From: Lachnospiraceae bacterium
GTDB taxonomy: Bacteria > Bacillota > Clostridia > Lachnospirales > Anaerotignaceae
Reading direction: 5' to 3'
Length of the DNA stretch: 64,000 nucleotides
Assembly: GCA_003543235.1 (NCBI GenBank)
Contig: DPJA01000009.1
Span: 124,001-188,000 of the forward strand
Shown in pieces: positions 1-6,522 of the stretch. A model generated the notes under the pieces. That model was not told where the DNA came from. It saw nothing but the letters and a program-made list of their open reading frames with translations, and ran no database searches. Within the stretch, counting starts at the first letter, position 1. The number at the start of each line of letters is the position of its first letter. Made by a program: the position numbers and the translations under genes.

Positions 1-812
1 GCAGAACTTTCAATTCTTTCAATAGCTGGTCCAGAAAGAACAGCGTGTGTACAACAAGCGTCAACCTCAATTGCACCTCTTTCTTTAAGGGCATTAGCTG
101 CGTTTGTAATTGTACCTGCGGTATCAATCATATCGTCAACAAGTATTACCTTCTTGCCTTCAACATTACCTATTATGTTCATAATTTCAGATACATTTGC
201 CTTTGGTCTTCTCTTATCAATAATTGCGATAGGAATTTCCAACTTAGTAGCAAATGCTCTTGTTCTGCCTACACTGCCAAGGTCTGGTGATACTGCAACA
301 AAGTTGTTGAGGTCATCGCCATATTTTTCACGGTAGTAGTTTGTGAGCAAAGGTACACCAACAAGATGGTCTAAAGGAATATCAAAAAATCCTTGAATTT
401 GTGCACAGTGAAGGTCCATAGTAAGAACTCTGTCCGCACCTGCGGTTGTAATAAGATTAGCTACAAGCTTTGCACTGATTGGGTCTCTCGCTCTTGCTTT
501 TCTATCCTGTCTTGCATAGCCATAGTATGGCATAACAGCTGTAATTCTTCCTGCTGATGCACGCTTCATTGCATCAATCATAATAAGAAGCTCCATAAGG
601 TTATCATTAACCGGCTGTGATGTAGACTGAATAATGAATACGTCAGCACCTCTGATGGTTTCATCAATCTTTACAGAAATTTCTCCATCGCTGAAATGTG
701 TTACTTCAGACTGTCCAATAGTAAGTCCCAGATTTTTTGCAATAGCTGCTGCCAAATCTGTGTTAGCATTACAAGAGAAGATTTTAATATTGCTTCTGCC
801 TGTATACATCAT
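1..812 (-). CDS. prs: Ribose-phosphate pyrophosphokinase (PRPP synthetase), 3' end cut by the window
   Basis: Makes phosphoribosyl pyrophosphate from ribose 5-phosphate and ATP for nucleotide, His and Trp synthesis in the cytoplasm. About 270 codons are present and the C-terminus lies outside the window. The translation shows the family blocks: [10 protein letters not shown] near residue 35, the ATP-binding [11 protein letters not shown] near 95, the metal-binding [13 protein letters not shown] near 128 and the PRPP loop [11 protein letters not shown] near 220. Start is the first of two adjacent ATGs at 812, with a GGGAGG ribosome site just upstream. It follows glmU on the same strand, the usual glmU-prs order in Firmicutes, so the two are probably co-transcribed. 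Family assignment is very secure. Confidence 0.96.
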   Translation of the reverse strand, partial: MMYTGRSNIKIFSCNANTDLAAAIAKNLGLTIGQSEVTHFSDGEISVKIDETIRGADVFIIQSTSQPVNDNLMELLIMIDAMKRASAGRITAVMPYYGYARQDRKARARDPISAKLVANLITTAGADRVLTMDLHCAQIQGFFDIPLDHLVGVPLLTNYYREKYGDDLNNFVAVSPDLGSVGRTRAFATKLEIPIAIIDKRRPKANVSEIMNIIGNVEGKKVILVDDMIDTAGTITNAANALKERGAIEVDACCTHAVLSGPAIERIESS

Positions 813-923
813 ATTACGTTTCCTCCCAACAATTTCAATAAAAATTATTATAGTACAATTGTGCACCTACAGAACTATGTTACACCTCAATATGCTAAAT
901 TTCAAGTATAAATGACAAATTTT

Positions 924-2282
924 TTATTTTTTCGTCCAGCCTTTTAAGTTTGTCTGCCTATTTCTTGCAACTGCAAGGGCTTTTTCGGGAACATCTTTTG
1001 TTATTGTAGACCCTGCCGCAACATAAGACCCATTTTTAAGGGTAACTGGAGCAATAAGGTTGGCATTACAGCCAACGAACACATTATCCTCTATAACAGT
1101 TCTATATTTATTTTTGCCATCATAATTTACTGTTACTGTGCCACAGCCAAAATTAATGTTTTGACCAACGTCACTGTCGCCAATGTAGGTAAGGTGAGAA
1201 ATTTTTGTGCCATCACCAATAACTGAATTTTTAACCTCAACAAAATCTCCAACCTTAATGTTATTGCCTATTTTTGAGTTTGGACGTATATAGGCATAAG
1301 GTCCAACGGTAGTATTTTCTCCAACTTGAGAATCTATTGCTGTTGAAAACTGAACCTTTGTTCCATTACCTATTTTCATATTTGATAATTTTGTATATGG
1401 TCCAATTTGACAGTCCTCAGCTATTTCTGTTTTGCCCTCAAGCACGCACCCTGGGTAAATTATTGTGTCACAGCCTATTTTAACACTGTCTTCAATGTAA
1501 GTCTGTGCTGGGTCTATAATAGTTATGCCATTTTCCATGTGCATACGGTTAACCCTGCTTTTAAGTATAGCCTCAGCCTCTGACAACTGAATACGGGAGT
1601 TTACACCTGAAAACTCAGTTACATCATCTGCATTCATAGCGTTAACCTTGTTCCCTGCCGAAAGTATAATCTCTAGTGTATCAGGAAGGTAATATTCACC
1701 CTGTGCATTGTCATTTTTAAGTTTGCCAAGGGCTTCCTTTAGTTTACTGCCCTTGTAGCAATAAATGCCTGTATTTATCTCTTTAACCTTCTTTTCTTCC
1801 TCAGTTGCGTCCTTGTACTCCACGTTCTTAATAAAATTACCTTTCTCGTCCCTTATAATATGCCCGTATCCTGCGGAATCATCCACGACAGCTGATATTA
1901 TAGATACACCATTATTCTCGCTCCTGTGGAATTCTACAAGGCTTTTTAGGGTTTCTTGTTTTATAAGCGGTGTATCCCCGTAAAGAATTATTATATCCTT
2001 ATCATCATCAATAAAATCAATTGCCTGAATAACAGCATGACCTGTTCCTAACTGTTTTTCCTGCAACACAAAAAATACCTTTTCATTTTTCACAGCATCT
2101 TTAACCATGCCAGCCTTGTGGCCAACAACCACCGCAACCTGATTTGCACCAACACCCTGTGCCGCTTCAATAACTCGTTCTACCATAGTCTTATTCATTA
2201 CTTTATGTAATACCTTTGGTATTTTAGATTTCATCCTTGTACCCTCGCCAGCAGCAAGTATAATTGCTTTTAAATTTTCCAT
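924..2282 (-). CDS. glmU: Bifunctional GlmU: glucosamine-1-P acetyltransferase / GlcNAc-1-P uridylyltransferase
   Basis: Makes UDP-GlcNAc for peptidoglycan and teichoic acid in two steps, acetylation of GlcN-1-P and then uridylyl transfer. The 452 residues match the family length. The N-terminal nucleotidyltransferase domain carries the signature LAAGEGTRM at residues 9-17 and GTGHAVIQA near residue 79. From about residue 250 the chain becomes a left-handed beta-helix of hexapeptide repeats, the acetyltransferase half, with VGDFVEVKNS and the NYDGKNKY segment near the C-terminus. It lies just upstream of prs, separated by about 110 bp, as in Bacillus. The ATG at 2282 has a GGAGTAAT-type ribosome site. 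Confidence 0.97.
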   Translation of the reverse strand: MENLKAIILAAGEGTRMKSKIPKVLHKVMNKTMVERVIEAAQGVGANQVAVVVGHKAGMVKDAVKNEKVFFVLQEKQLGTGHAVIQAIDFIDDDKDIIILYGDTPLIKQETLKSLVEFHRSENNGVSIISAVVDDSAGYGHIIRDEKGNFIKNVEYKDATEEEKKVKEINTGIYCYKGSKLKEALGKLKNDNAQGEYYLPDTLEIILSAGNKVNAMNADDVTEFSGVNSRIQLSEAEAILKSRVNRMHMENGITIIDPAQTYIEDSVKIGCDTIIYPGCVLEGKTEIAEDCQIGPYTKLSNMKIGNGTKVQFSTAIDSQVGENTTVGPYAYIRPNSKIGNNIKVGDFVEVKNSVIGDGTKISHLTYIGDSDVGQNINFGCGTVTVNYDGKNKYRTVIEDNVFVGCNANLIAPVTLKNGSYVAAGSTITKDVPEKALAVARNRQTNLKGWTKK

Positions 2283-2420
2283 AGTATTACTCCTTTTATT
2301 TTTTTACATTACTATTTTATATTTTCTCACTTTATTTTGATTTTTTCAACATAAAATTATTTTATCTGGAAAATATAAAAATAGTTAGAAAGGTTTTTTA
2401 TTCTTTTTTCGACAAATCTG

Positions 2421-2449
2421 TTTACCTTTTAATAAAAAGGATATAGAAT
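2421..2449 (+). promoter_or_regulatory. Putative sigma-A promoter of the macro-domain gene
   Basis: TTTACC at 2421-2426 and TAGAAT at 2444-2449 are separated by exactly 17 bases. The predicted start falls near 2456, giving a leader of about 20 bases before the ribosome site and ATG at 2476. The rest of the 2283-2457 gap is AT-rich and would also hold the divergent glmU promoter, which I could not place. Confidence 0.5.
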
Positions 2450-2475
2450 AGGAACATATGAAGGGAGATGGTACT

Positions 2476-2991
2476 ATGAGCAGAATTACTATTGTAAAAG
2501 GTGACATTGTAAAAACTAAAACTGAGGCTATTGTTAATGCAGCAAATACTTCTCTTTTAGGTGGTGGTGGCGTTGATGACGCTATTCATCGTGCAGCTGG
2601 CAAAGAACTTCTTGCCGAATGCATTACTCTTAACGGTTGTGCCACTGGTGAAGCTAAAATTACTTCAGGTTACAAGCTTAATGCAAAATATGTCATTCAT
2701 ACCCCTGGGCCTATTTGGCGTGGTGGAAATAAAGGTGAACCAGAGCTGCTTGCAAATTGTTATATTAATTCCCTTAACCTTGCAAAGCAAAACGGAATTA
2801 CCTCTATCGCTTTTCCTTCTATAAGCACTGGTGTTTACGGTTTTCCTGTAGACTTGGCGGCTGATATAGCTATTGAACAAATTAACAAATTTTTGGCAGA
2901 TAATCCTTCATTTGAAAAAGTTGTTTTTGTGTGCTATGATGAAAACAGCTTAAAGGTTTATAAAAACGCTCTTAAAAAATTTGAACAGTAA
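2476..2991 (+). CDS. Macro-domain protein (probable O-acetyl-ADP-ribose deacetylase)
   Basis: Single-domain Appr-1''-p processing (macro) protein of 171 residues that should bind ADP-ribose and hydrolyse O-acetyl-ADP-ribose or mono-ADP-ribosyl adducts. The signature is clear: GDI at residues 9-11, NAAN at 21-24, the glycine stretch GGGGVD at 29-34 followed by AIHRAAG, and [11 protein letters not shown] near residues 118-128. This is the MacroD/YmdB-type arrangement. I start at ATG 2476 because an AAGGGAG ribosome site sits 9 bases upstream; an in-frame ATG at 2458 would place that site inside the gene. It stands alone on the plus strand, so its physiological substrate cannot be deduced from context. 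Confidence 0.9.
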   Translation: MSRITIVKGDIVKTKTEAIVNAANTSLLGGGGVDDAIHRAAGKELLAECITLNGCATGEAKITSGYKLNAKYVIHTPGPIWRGGNKGEPELLANCYINSLNLAKQNGITSIAFPSISTGVYGFPVDLAADIAIEQINKFLADNPSFEKVVFVCYDENSLKVYKNALKKFEQ

Positions 2992-3018
2992 TTTTTTTCT
3001 TATTTTTATTTCTTTTAT

Positions 3019-3070
3019 TTTACGCAAGCATATTCCATTTTTTTCTATTTACATAATATGTTTGCGTAAA
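3019..3070. other. Long 16-bp inverted repeat downstream of the macro gene
   Basis: Arms at 3019-3034 and 3055-3070 are complementary over 16 bases with one G-U pair, around a 20-base AT-rich loop. It lies 28 bases after the macro-gene stop. Neither strand has a T-run directly after the stem, so it is not a standard intrinsic terminator. It sits immediately before the DnaA-box cluster and may serve transcription ending or DNA structure there. Confidence 0.55.
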
Positions 3071-3083
3071 CCTGCAAAACAAG

Positions 3084-3143
3084 TTGTCCACAGTAAAAAT
3101 ACCGTTAATTTAGTTGTGCACAAAGTTATCCACACTATCCACA
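3084..3143 (+). promoter_or_regulatory. Cluster of four DnaA-box-like 9-mers
   Basis: All four face the same way: TTGTCCACA at 3084-3092, TTGTGCACA at 3114-3122, the exact consensus TTATCCACA at 3126-3134 and CTATCCACA at 3135-3143. The last two abut head to tail. The other three each differ from TTATNCACA at one position. The following 280 bases to hpf are extremely AT-rich. This resembles a DnaA-binding cluster used for titration, gene control or unwinding. No dnaA, dnaN or rpmH is present in the window, so calling it the chromosomal origin is not justified. Confidence 0.5.
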
Positions 3144-3269
3144 ATTATTATGAACACCTTTTGCTACTCTCTAAACTAACATTTCATTGGTCAAATTAAA
3201 CAAATTCAAGTCGAATTTTTAACAAAAATAAATAAATTTACAAATATTTGTTTTTTTTCACTGTATAAA

Positions 3270-3296
3270 AGAGGATTTTTACTTTTTACACAGAAT
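3270..3296 (+). promoter_or_regulatory. Putative sigma-H promoter of hpf
   Basis: AGAGGATTT at 3270-3278 and ACAGAAT at 3290-3296 match the Bacillus sigma-H consensus (RnAGGAwWW, 11-12 bases, RnnGAAT) at every defined position with an 11-base spacer. Transcription would start near 3303, leaving a leader of about 130 bases. The B. subtilis homologue yvyD/hpf is known to use sigma-H as well as sigma-B, which fits a stationary-phase role. Confidence 0.6.
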
Positions 3297-3432
3297 ACTA
3301 ATAATATAGAAAAAGAAATTTGTTATCATATTTTTTTCAAACAACTGTTAGCAATTAATTTTGAACAAAACTTTAGAACCTTAAAGTTTTAATATAGATA
3401 AGCAAAATGCTTATTGGAGGGAGTTGTTTTTT

Positions 3433-3978
3433 ATGACATACAACATCAAAGGAAAAAACATCACATTAGGAGACAAGACCAAAGAAAAAATCGAGGACAA
3501 GCTTAACAGAATTTCCAAACTATTTCCGCAAAATGCAGTAGCCACTGTAAAAATTAGTGCTGAAAAACTAGATTACAAAGTTGAGGTAACAATTCCCATG
3601 TCTAAACGACTTGTACGTGGCGAGTCAACCCAGCAGGATATGATAGCTGCCCTTGACAAAGTGGTTGATGTAATAGAAAGACAGGTGGTTAGTTACAAAG
3701 GTCGTATGAGAAGCAAAGTACGCCAAAATATCGCCTTTAAAGCTGAATATGAGGCAATTCCTGTTATGGAAGAAAACCTTGTTGATGAAGACTTAACAAT
3801 TGCTATTGAAAAAAATAAACGCTTTGAGTTAAGACCAATGGACGCCGAAGAAGCAGTTATGCAGATGGAGCTTTTGGGACATAGCTTTTTTGTATTTATA
3901 AATGTTGATAGCGATATGATAAATGTTGTTTACAAAAGAAAAAATGGCACATATGGAATAATTGAGCCTGAAAATTAA
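3433..3978 (+). CDS. hpf: Ribosome hibernation-promoting factor, long form (HPF/YvyD)
   Basis: Binds the 30S subunit and drives 100S ribosome dimers in stationary phase. The 181-residue length is that of the long form: an N-terminal S30AE/RaiA domain (about residues 1-105, with DKTKEKIEDKLNRI) and a C-terminal dimerisation domain (about 125-180, with FELRPMDAEEAVMQMELLGH and YGIIEP at the end). The ATG at 3433 is preferred, with GGAGGG about 11 bases upstream; a TTG at 3424 would abut that site. It has a sigma-H-like promoter and its own intrinsic terminator. Its last 120 bases plus the terminator recur almost unchanged at 5114-5277. Confidence 0.95.
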   Translation: MTYNIKGKNITLGDKTKEKIEDKLNRISKLFPQNAVATVKISAEKLDYKVEVTIPMSKRLVRGESTQQDMIAALDKVVDVIERQVVSYKGRMRSKVRQNIAFKAEYEAIPVMEENLVDEDLTIAIEKNKRFELRPMDAEEAVMQMELLGHSFFVFINVDSDMINVVYKRKNGTYGIIEPEN

Positions 3979-4020
3979 AATATCTGTTTACATCAAGCCA
4001 CAGCGAAAGCTGTGGCTTTT
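3857..4020 (+). repeat. Left copy of the 164-bp hpf-tail/terminator repeat
   Basis: Covers the last 41 codons of hpf and its terminator. It matches 5114-5277 at 163 of 164 positions (offset 1257 bases); the only difference I found is G at 3925 versus A at 5182. It is the left edge of a tandem duplication whose unit runs to about 5113. Confidence 0.9.
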
Positions 4021-4025
4021 TTATT
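3995..4025 (+). terminator. Intrinsic terminator of hpf
   Basis: A perfect 10-bp stem at 3995-4004 and 4009-4018 closes on a GAAA tetraloop and is followed by a T-rich run. It lies 17 bases after the hpf stop. Confidence 0.92.
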
Positions 4026-4064
4026 TTGGAAAAAACTTTGTGCAAAATTTCTTTTAAAGTAGTA

Positions 4065-4098
4065 ACAGTTTGTCCTTCTTGAACATATCTTGTAGTAT
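4065..4098 (+). promoter_or_regulatory. Putative sigma-K-like promoter of the first Cys-rich gene, overlapping a sigma-A-like pair
   Basis: ACA at 4065-4067, a 16-base spacer and CATATCTT at 4084-4091 fit the mother-cell sigma-K pattern (AC, 16-17 bases, CATAnnnT). The second copy has the same arrangement at 5336-5362, and the shared core reads CATA-x-CTTGTA-x-TATAAA. A sigma-A reading is also possible: TTGTCC at 4070-4075 and TAGTAT at 4093-4098 with 17 bases between. Conservation between diverged copies favours a functional element. Confidence 0.42.
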
Positions 4099-4256
4099 AA
4101 ACAAAAAACATGTGTAAATATGTGTAAACAAGTAAGGGTTCAATAAACTGCAGAATTAAAAGTAGTTATACATATGAACTTGATCTAATATCAAATATTC
4201 AATATGTAGTTAGTTGTTGCTTGTTAACCTATTATATAAAAAGGATGATGTAAAAA

Positions 4257-4841
4257 ATGAGTAATTGCGGTAATTCTTACTATGGTAATGATTATTACAA
4301 TCGTAAGCCTTGTTGTCCAGAAAGTGTAAATAACAACAATAATAACAATATCGTTGTTCCACCTGTTGTTATTAAAGACTGCCCAGACAAAAAAGACGAC
4401 CATTGCAAATGTAAGTTAAAAGATTTTGCCTACGATGTATCACCTTCACAAAAGTATGATTCCACTTATACACCTATATCACATGATGAAAGTCAGCCTA
4501 CAGAAATTGCAAAAGTAACTTTAACTAGAATTAAAGCGGGCGACCTTGTTGAGCTAACAGGTATTTTCCATGTGGAAAATACCGAAAATAGTAGAATTTC
4601 AGCTCATGTTAGAATTTATGCAAACAATATTGTTCCTGGTGAGGAAATATATGATGCTATTGTTGACATTGAAGATGCAGTCTACGATGGCAGAACACAT
4701 GTAAATGTACAAGATGTTGAAGCCTTTGCTTTCGACGTAGGAACAGTGACGTATATTCTAACCGTTTTCATTGAAAACGGAGAAACCGCTGCAAACTTGA
4801 GAAGCCCAATCACCTTTACTGGCTCTTTAATTAAAAACTAA
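4257..4841 (+). CDS. Unrecognised Cys-rich protein, copy A (possible spore-surface protein)
   Basis: I do not recognise the family. The 194-residue protein has no signal peptide or membrane segment. Residues 1-25 hold tyrosines, asparagines and three cysteines including CC; an Asn run follows at about 26-32, then the block IVVPPVVIKDCPD and a Lys/Asp/Cys segment. The last 110 residues look like a beta-sandwich with alternating hydrophobic strands (IKAGDLVELTGIFHVEN, VTYILTVFIENG). Copy B at 5504-6061 has the same plan and is about half identical by eye. A sigma-K-like promoter, a Cys-rich head and duplication suggest a spore coat or exosporium component, but this is inference. It has its own terminator at 4928-4971. 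Confidence 0.8.
   Translation: MSNCGNSYYGNDYYNRKPCCPESVNNNNNNNIVVPPVVIKDCPDKKDDHCKCKLKDFAYDVSPSQKYDSTYTPISHDESQPTEIAKVTLTRIKAGDLVELTGIFHVENTENSRISAHVRIYANNIVPGEEIYDAIVDIEDAVYDGRTHVNVQDVEAFAFDVGTVTYILTVFIENGETAANLRSPITFTGSLIKN
4341..4388 (+). repeat. 48-bp identical block shared by copies A and B
   Basis: Bases 4341-4388 equal 5561-5608 without a mismatch. They encode the Asn-run end plus the IVVPPVVIKDCPD block. Flanking coding sequence has diverged much more, so this island points to strong constraint on the block or to recent conversion between the copies. Confidence 0.85.
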
Positions 4842-4927
4842 AAAATCAATTTGCTAAAGAAAATATAAGATAAAAATATTTCAGAATTAATCAAGTTCAT
4901 ATGTAATTCTAAAGCAAATAATTTTTG

Positions 4928-4971
4928 CCTCCATAATATGTTTTTATTAACGTGTTATGGAGAGGTTTTTT
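4928..4971 (+). terminator. Intrinsic terminator of copy A
   Basis: CCTCCATAA at 4928-4936 pairs with TTATGGAG at 4955-4962, followed by AGG and six T residues to 4971. The ATG inside the right arm opens a spurious reading frame to 5235, discussed under rejected items. Confidence 0.7.
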
Positions 4972-5048
4972 ACATACCTGTATAGAGCGTTGCTACGAAT
5001 AACAAAGCCTTCTATTATAGATAATACCTCTGAAAGCAGGTTAAAGAT

Positions 5049-5141
5049 ATGGGTAGAAAAAAACAACAGAAGGCCGCCGTGCCTGAAAGCGAAAAAATTT
5101 CGCCGAACGACTTTTATGCAGATGGAGCTTTTGGGACATAG
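5049..5141 (+). pseudogene. Truncated duplicate of the small ORF at 6152, fused to out-of-frame hpf tail
   Basis: The first 22 codons (MGRKKQQKAAVPESEKISPNDF) resemble the start of the intact small ORF (KNRKAAVPECERLSPND). Then sequence copied from the hpf 3' end begins and the frame stops after eight foreign codons at TAG 5139-5141. The upstream stretch 4994-5042 also matches 6096-6145, but the ribosome site has decayed from AAAGGAGG to AAAGCAGG. I read this as the junction of a tandem duplication, leaving a 30-codon remnant that is probably not functional. Confidence 0.75.
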
Positions 5142-5277
5142 CTTTTTTGTATTTATAAATGTTGATAGCGATATGATAAATATTGTTTACAAAAGAAAAA
5201 ATGGCACATATGGAATAATTGAGCCTGAAAATTAAAATATCTGTTTACATCAAGCCACAGCGAAAGCTGTGGCTTTT
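5114..5277 (+). repeat. Right copy of the 164-bp hpf-tail/terminator repeat
   Basis: It repeats 3857-4020 with one substitution (A at 5182). It encodes the last 41 hpf residues in an open frame, but no hpf start or upstream domain precedes it, so translation as HPF is not expected. It begins exactly where the broken small ORF loses homology to its intact paralogue. Confidence 0.9.
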
Positions 5278-5280
5278 ATA
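5252..5280 (+). terminator. Duplicated copy of the hpf terminator
   Basis: It has the same 10-bp stem and GAAA loop as at 3995. The T-run is shorter (TTTT then ATATT), so it may be weaker. It separates the broken small ORF from copy B. Confidence 0.75.
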
Positions 5281-5335
5281 TTGCCCAAATATTTAATTTA
5301 TTATTACAATTTGACAAAATCCAATAAATAAAGTA

Positions 5336-5362
5336 ACCGATTATACACCTTAAGCATAACTT
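5336..5362 (+). promoter_or_regulatory. Putative sigma-K-like promoter of copy B
   Basis: ACC at 5336-5338, a 16-base spacer and CATAACTT at 5355-5362 mirror the element before copy A. The remaining gap 5278-5503 is AT-rich and also holds AAGGAGGTGAATCC at 5377-5390, close to the full complement of the 16S rRNA 3' end but with no usable start codon behind it. Confidence 0.42.
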
Positions 5363-5503
5363 GTACTATAAAGAAAAAGGAGGTGAATCCCAACAATATA
5401 AAATAAACTAAAGAAAAGCCAGTAATTTATAAGTACAAATGCAATATTTATTAATGTTTTTGTTACGTGTTAAAATTATTATATTAAAAATGGAGGATTT
5501 AAA

Positions 5504-6061
5504 ATGTGCAATTTTTGTAATGAATACTACAAACCTAACCCATGCTGTCCCGATAAAGTAAATAACAATATCGTTGTTCCACCTGTTGTTATTAAAGACT
5601 GCCCAGACCATAAAGACAAACATCCTAAATGTGTGTTAAAAGATTTCTTCTCCGACACAGCCTATCCACAAGATTCCTGTGCTCCTGGCTGTAAAATCTC
5701 AACTTCAGAATATAACCCTACTGTAGTTGCTCAGGTAACAGTAACTGATATTAAAGCAGGAGATCGTGTTTGGTTAAATGGTCTATTTCATGTAGATAAT
5801 GGCGAAAATTCTACTGTTACTGCTGACGTCAGAATTTATAGAAACAGCTTTGGACCTATGAACCAAATTTACCGTGCTACAATTGACATCGAAAACTATG
5901 ACGAAGATGATGAGGCTCAAATTAGTGTACAAGATGTTAAAACTTTTCCTCACGATATAGGCAGTGTAACGTATCTTTTAACAGTTTTTATTAAAAATAA
6001 CAAAGATGATGTAAAATTAGAACACCCAATTACCTTTACCGCTTCATTGATTGGGTGCTAA
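5504..6061 (+). CDS. Unrecognised Cys-rich protein, copy B (paralogue of 4257-4841)
   Basis: 185 residues with the same plan as copy A: a Cys-rich head (CNFC, NPCCPDKVN), the identical IVVPPVVIKDCPD block, a Lys/His/Cys segment, an insertion with SCAPGC that copy A lacks, then the predicted beta-sandwich (IKAGDRVWLNGLFHVDN, VTYLLTVFIKNN). It ends with cysteine, giving about nine in all. There is no signal peptide. ATG 5504 has a TGGAGGATT ribosome site. The small ORF at 6152 follows 90 bases later and ends at a strong terminator, so both are probably one transcript. Function is unknown; a disulfide-linked spore-surface role is a guess from promoter and composition. Confidence 0.82.
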   Translation: MCNFCNEYYKPNPCCPDKVNNNIVVPPVVIKDCPDHKDKHPKCVLKDFFSDTAYPQDSCAPGCKISTSEYNPTVVAQVTVTDIKAGDRVWLNGLFHVDNGENSTVTADVRIYRNSFGPMNQIYRATIDIENYDEDDEAQISVQDVKTFPHDIGSVTYLLTVFIKNNKDDVKLEHPITFTASLIGC

Positions 6062-6151
6062 TAAAAGCTTCATACAGATATTGAATTGTTAATTCCTACG
6101 AATAACAAATTACCCTACTACAGATAATACCTCTGAAAGGAGGTTATACAC

Positions 6152-6340
6152 ATGAGTACAAACAAAAACCGAAAGGCAGCAGTACCTGAATGCGAAAGGC
6201 TTTCACCTAATGACCTATTAGATGAAAGTATTGCGGACATCCGACAAAACTCTCAGTATGACGAACATTGTACAGCAGCACCGCTAAACGATATTTTTTT
6301 TGAAACAAAGAATAATCCATTAAGCAGCAAAGGTAACTGA
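6152..6340 (+). CDS. Small unrecognised protein downstream of copy B
   Basis: 62 residues, highly polar, with no membrane segment. The N-terminus is basic (KNRKAAVPECERLSPNDLLDESIADIR) and the rest acidic and Asn-rich with two cysteines in all. It has an excellent AAAGGAGG site 10 bases before the ATG and a strong terminator right after, so it is very likely translated. A degenerate relative lies at 5049-5141 behind copy A, showing that the Cys-rich gene and this ORF were duplicated as a unit. No family recognised. Confidence 0.7.
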   Translation: MSTNKNRKAAVPECERLSPNDLLDESIADIRQNSQYDEHCTAAPLNDIFFETKNNPLSSKGN

Positions 6341-6351
6341 TAAAGCATGAC

Positions 6352-6392
6352 AAAAGCAGTGATTTTAGGTTTTCCCAAAATCACTGCTTTTT
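6352..6392 (+). terminator. Intrinsic terminator of copy B and the small ORF
   Basis: A perfect 15-bp stem, AAAAGCAGTGATTTT at 6352-6366 with its complement at 6377-6391, and a 10-base loop. It starts 11 bases after the small ORF's stop. Confidence 0.9.
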
Positions 6393-6406
6393 AATGAAAA
6401 TTTTTC

Positions 6407-6434
6407 TTCACTTTTAGCGTAAATGTGATATAAT
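6407..6434 (+). promoter_or_regulatory. tRNA promoter (extended -10)
   Basis: TTCACT at 6407-6412 and a consensus TATAAT at 6429-6434 with a TGn extension just before it; the spacer is 16 bases. The predicted start lies within a few bases of the mature tRNA-Gly 5' end at 6443. Confidence 0.65.
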
Positions 6435-6442
6435 GATCAAAT

Positions 6443-6513
6443 GCGGATGTAGTTTAGTGGTAGAACATCAGCTTCCCAAGCTGAATATGCGGGTTCGATT
6501 CCCGTCATCCGCT
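6443..6513 (+). tRNA. tRNA-Gly (anticodon CCC)
   Basis: A full cloverleaf of 71 bases. The acceptor stem GCGGATG/CATCCGC is perfect; the anticodon stem TCAGC/GCTGA encloses loop TTCCCAA with anticodon CCC at 6475-6477; the T-arm has TTCGATTC. Discriminator T is followed by no encoded CCA. It reads GGG. Confidence 0.95.
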
Positions 6514-6522
6514 TATTTTTAT

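Larger units (their letters stand above)
4170..4904. repeat. 15-bp perfect inverted repeat flanking the first Cys-rich gene
   Basis: ACATATGAACTTGAT at 4170-4184 occurs as its exact reverse complement at 4890-4904. Nearby CAGAATTAA occurs in direct orientation at 4151-4159 and 4882-4890. The arms bracket the gene at 4257-4841. No transposase is present, so this may be a cassette boundary, a long-range RNA pairing or a remnant of rearrangement. Confidence 0.6.

Noticed and set aside
3084..3423. Chromosomal replication origin
   Set aside because: DnaA-box-like sites and AT-rich DNA are present, but dnaA, dnaN, recF, rpmH and the other usual oriC neighbours are absent and no skew switch can be judged from one window.
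2992..3432. raiA-type structured non-coding RNA before hpf
   Set aside because: That RNA class is known near raiA/hpf genes, but the region is AT-rich with no compact GC-rich multi-stem fold that I can see.
4957..5235. 92-codon open frame ending with the last residues of HPF
   Set aside because: Its ATG lies in the right arm of the copy A terminator, no ribosome site precedes it, and the frame is a by-product of the duplicated hpf tail joined to the broken small ORF read in another frame.
3857..5277. Insertion sequence explaining the repeat
   Set aside because: No transposase, terminal inverted repeats or target duplications fit the 164-bp repeat; a tandem duplication explains the order of parts.
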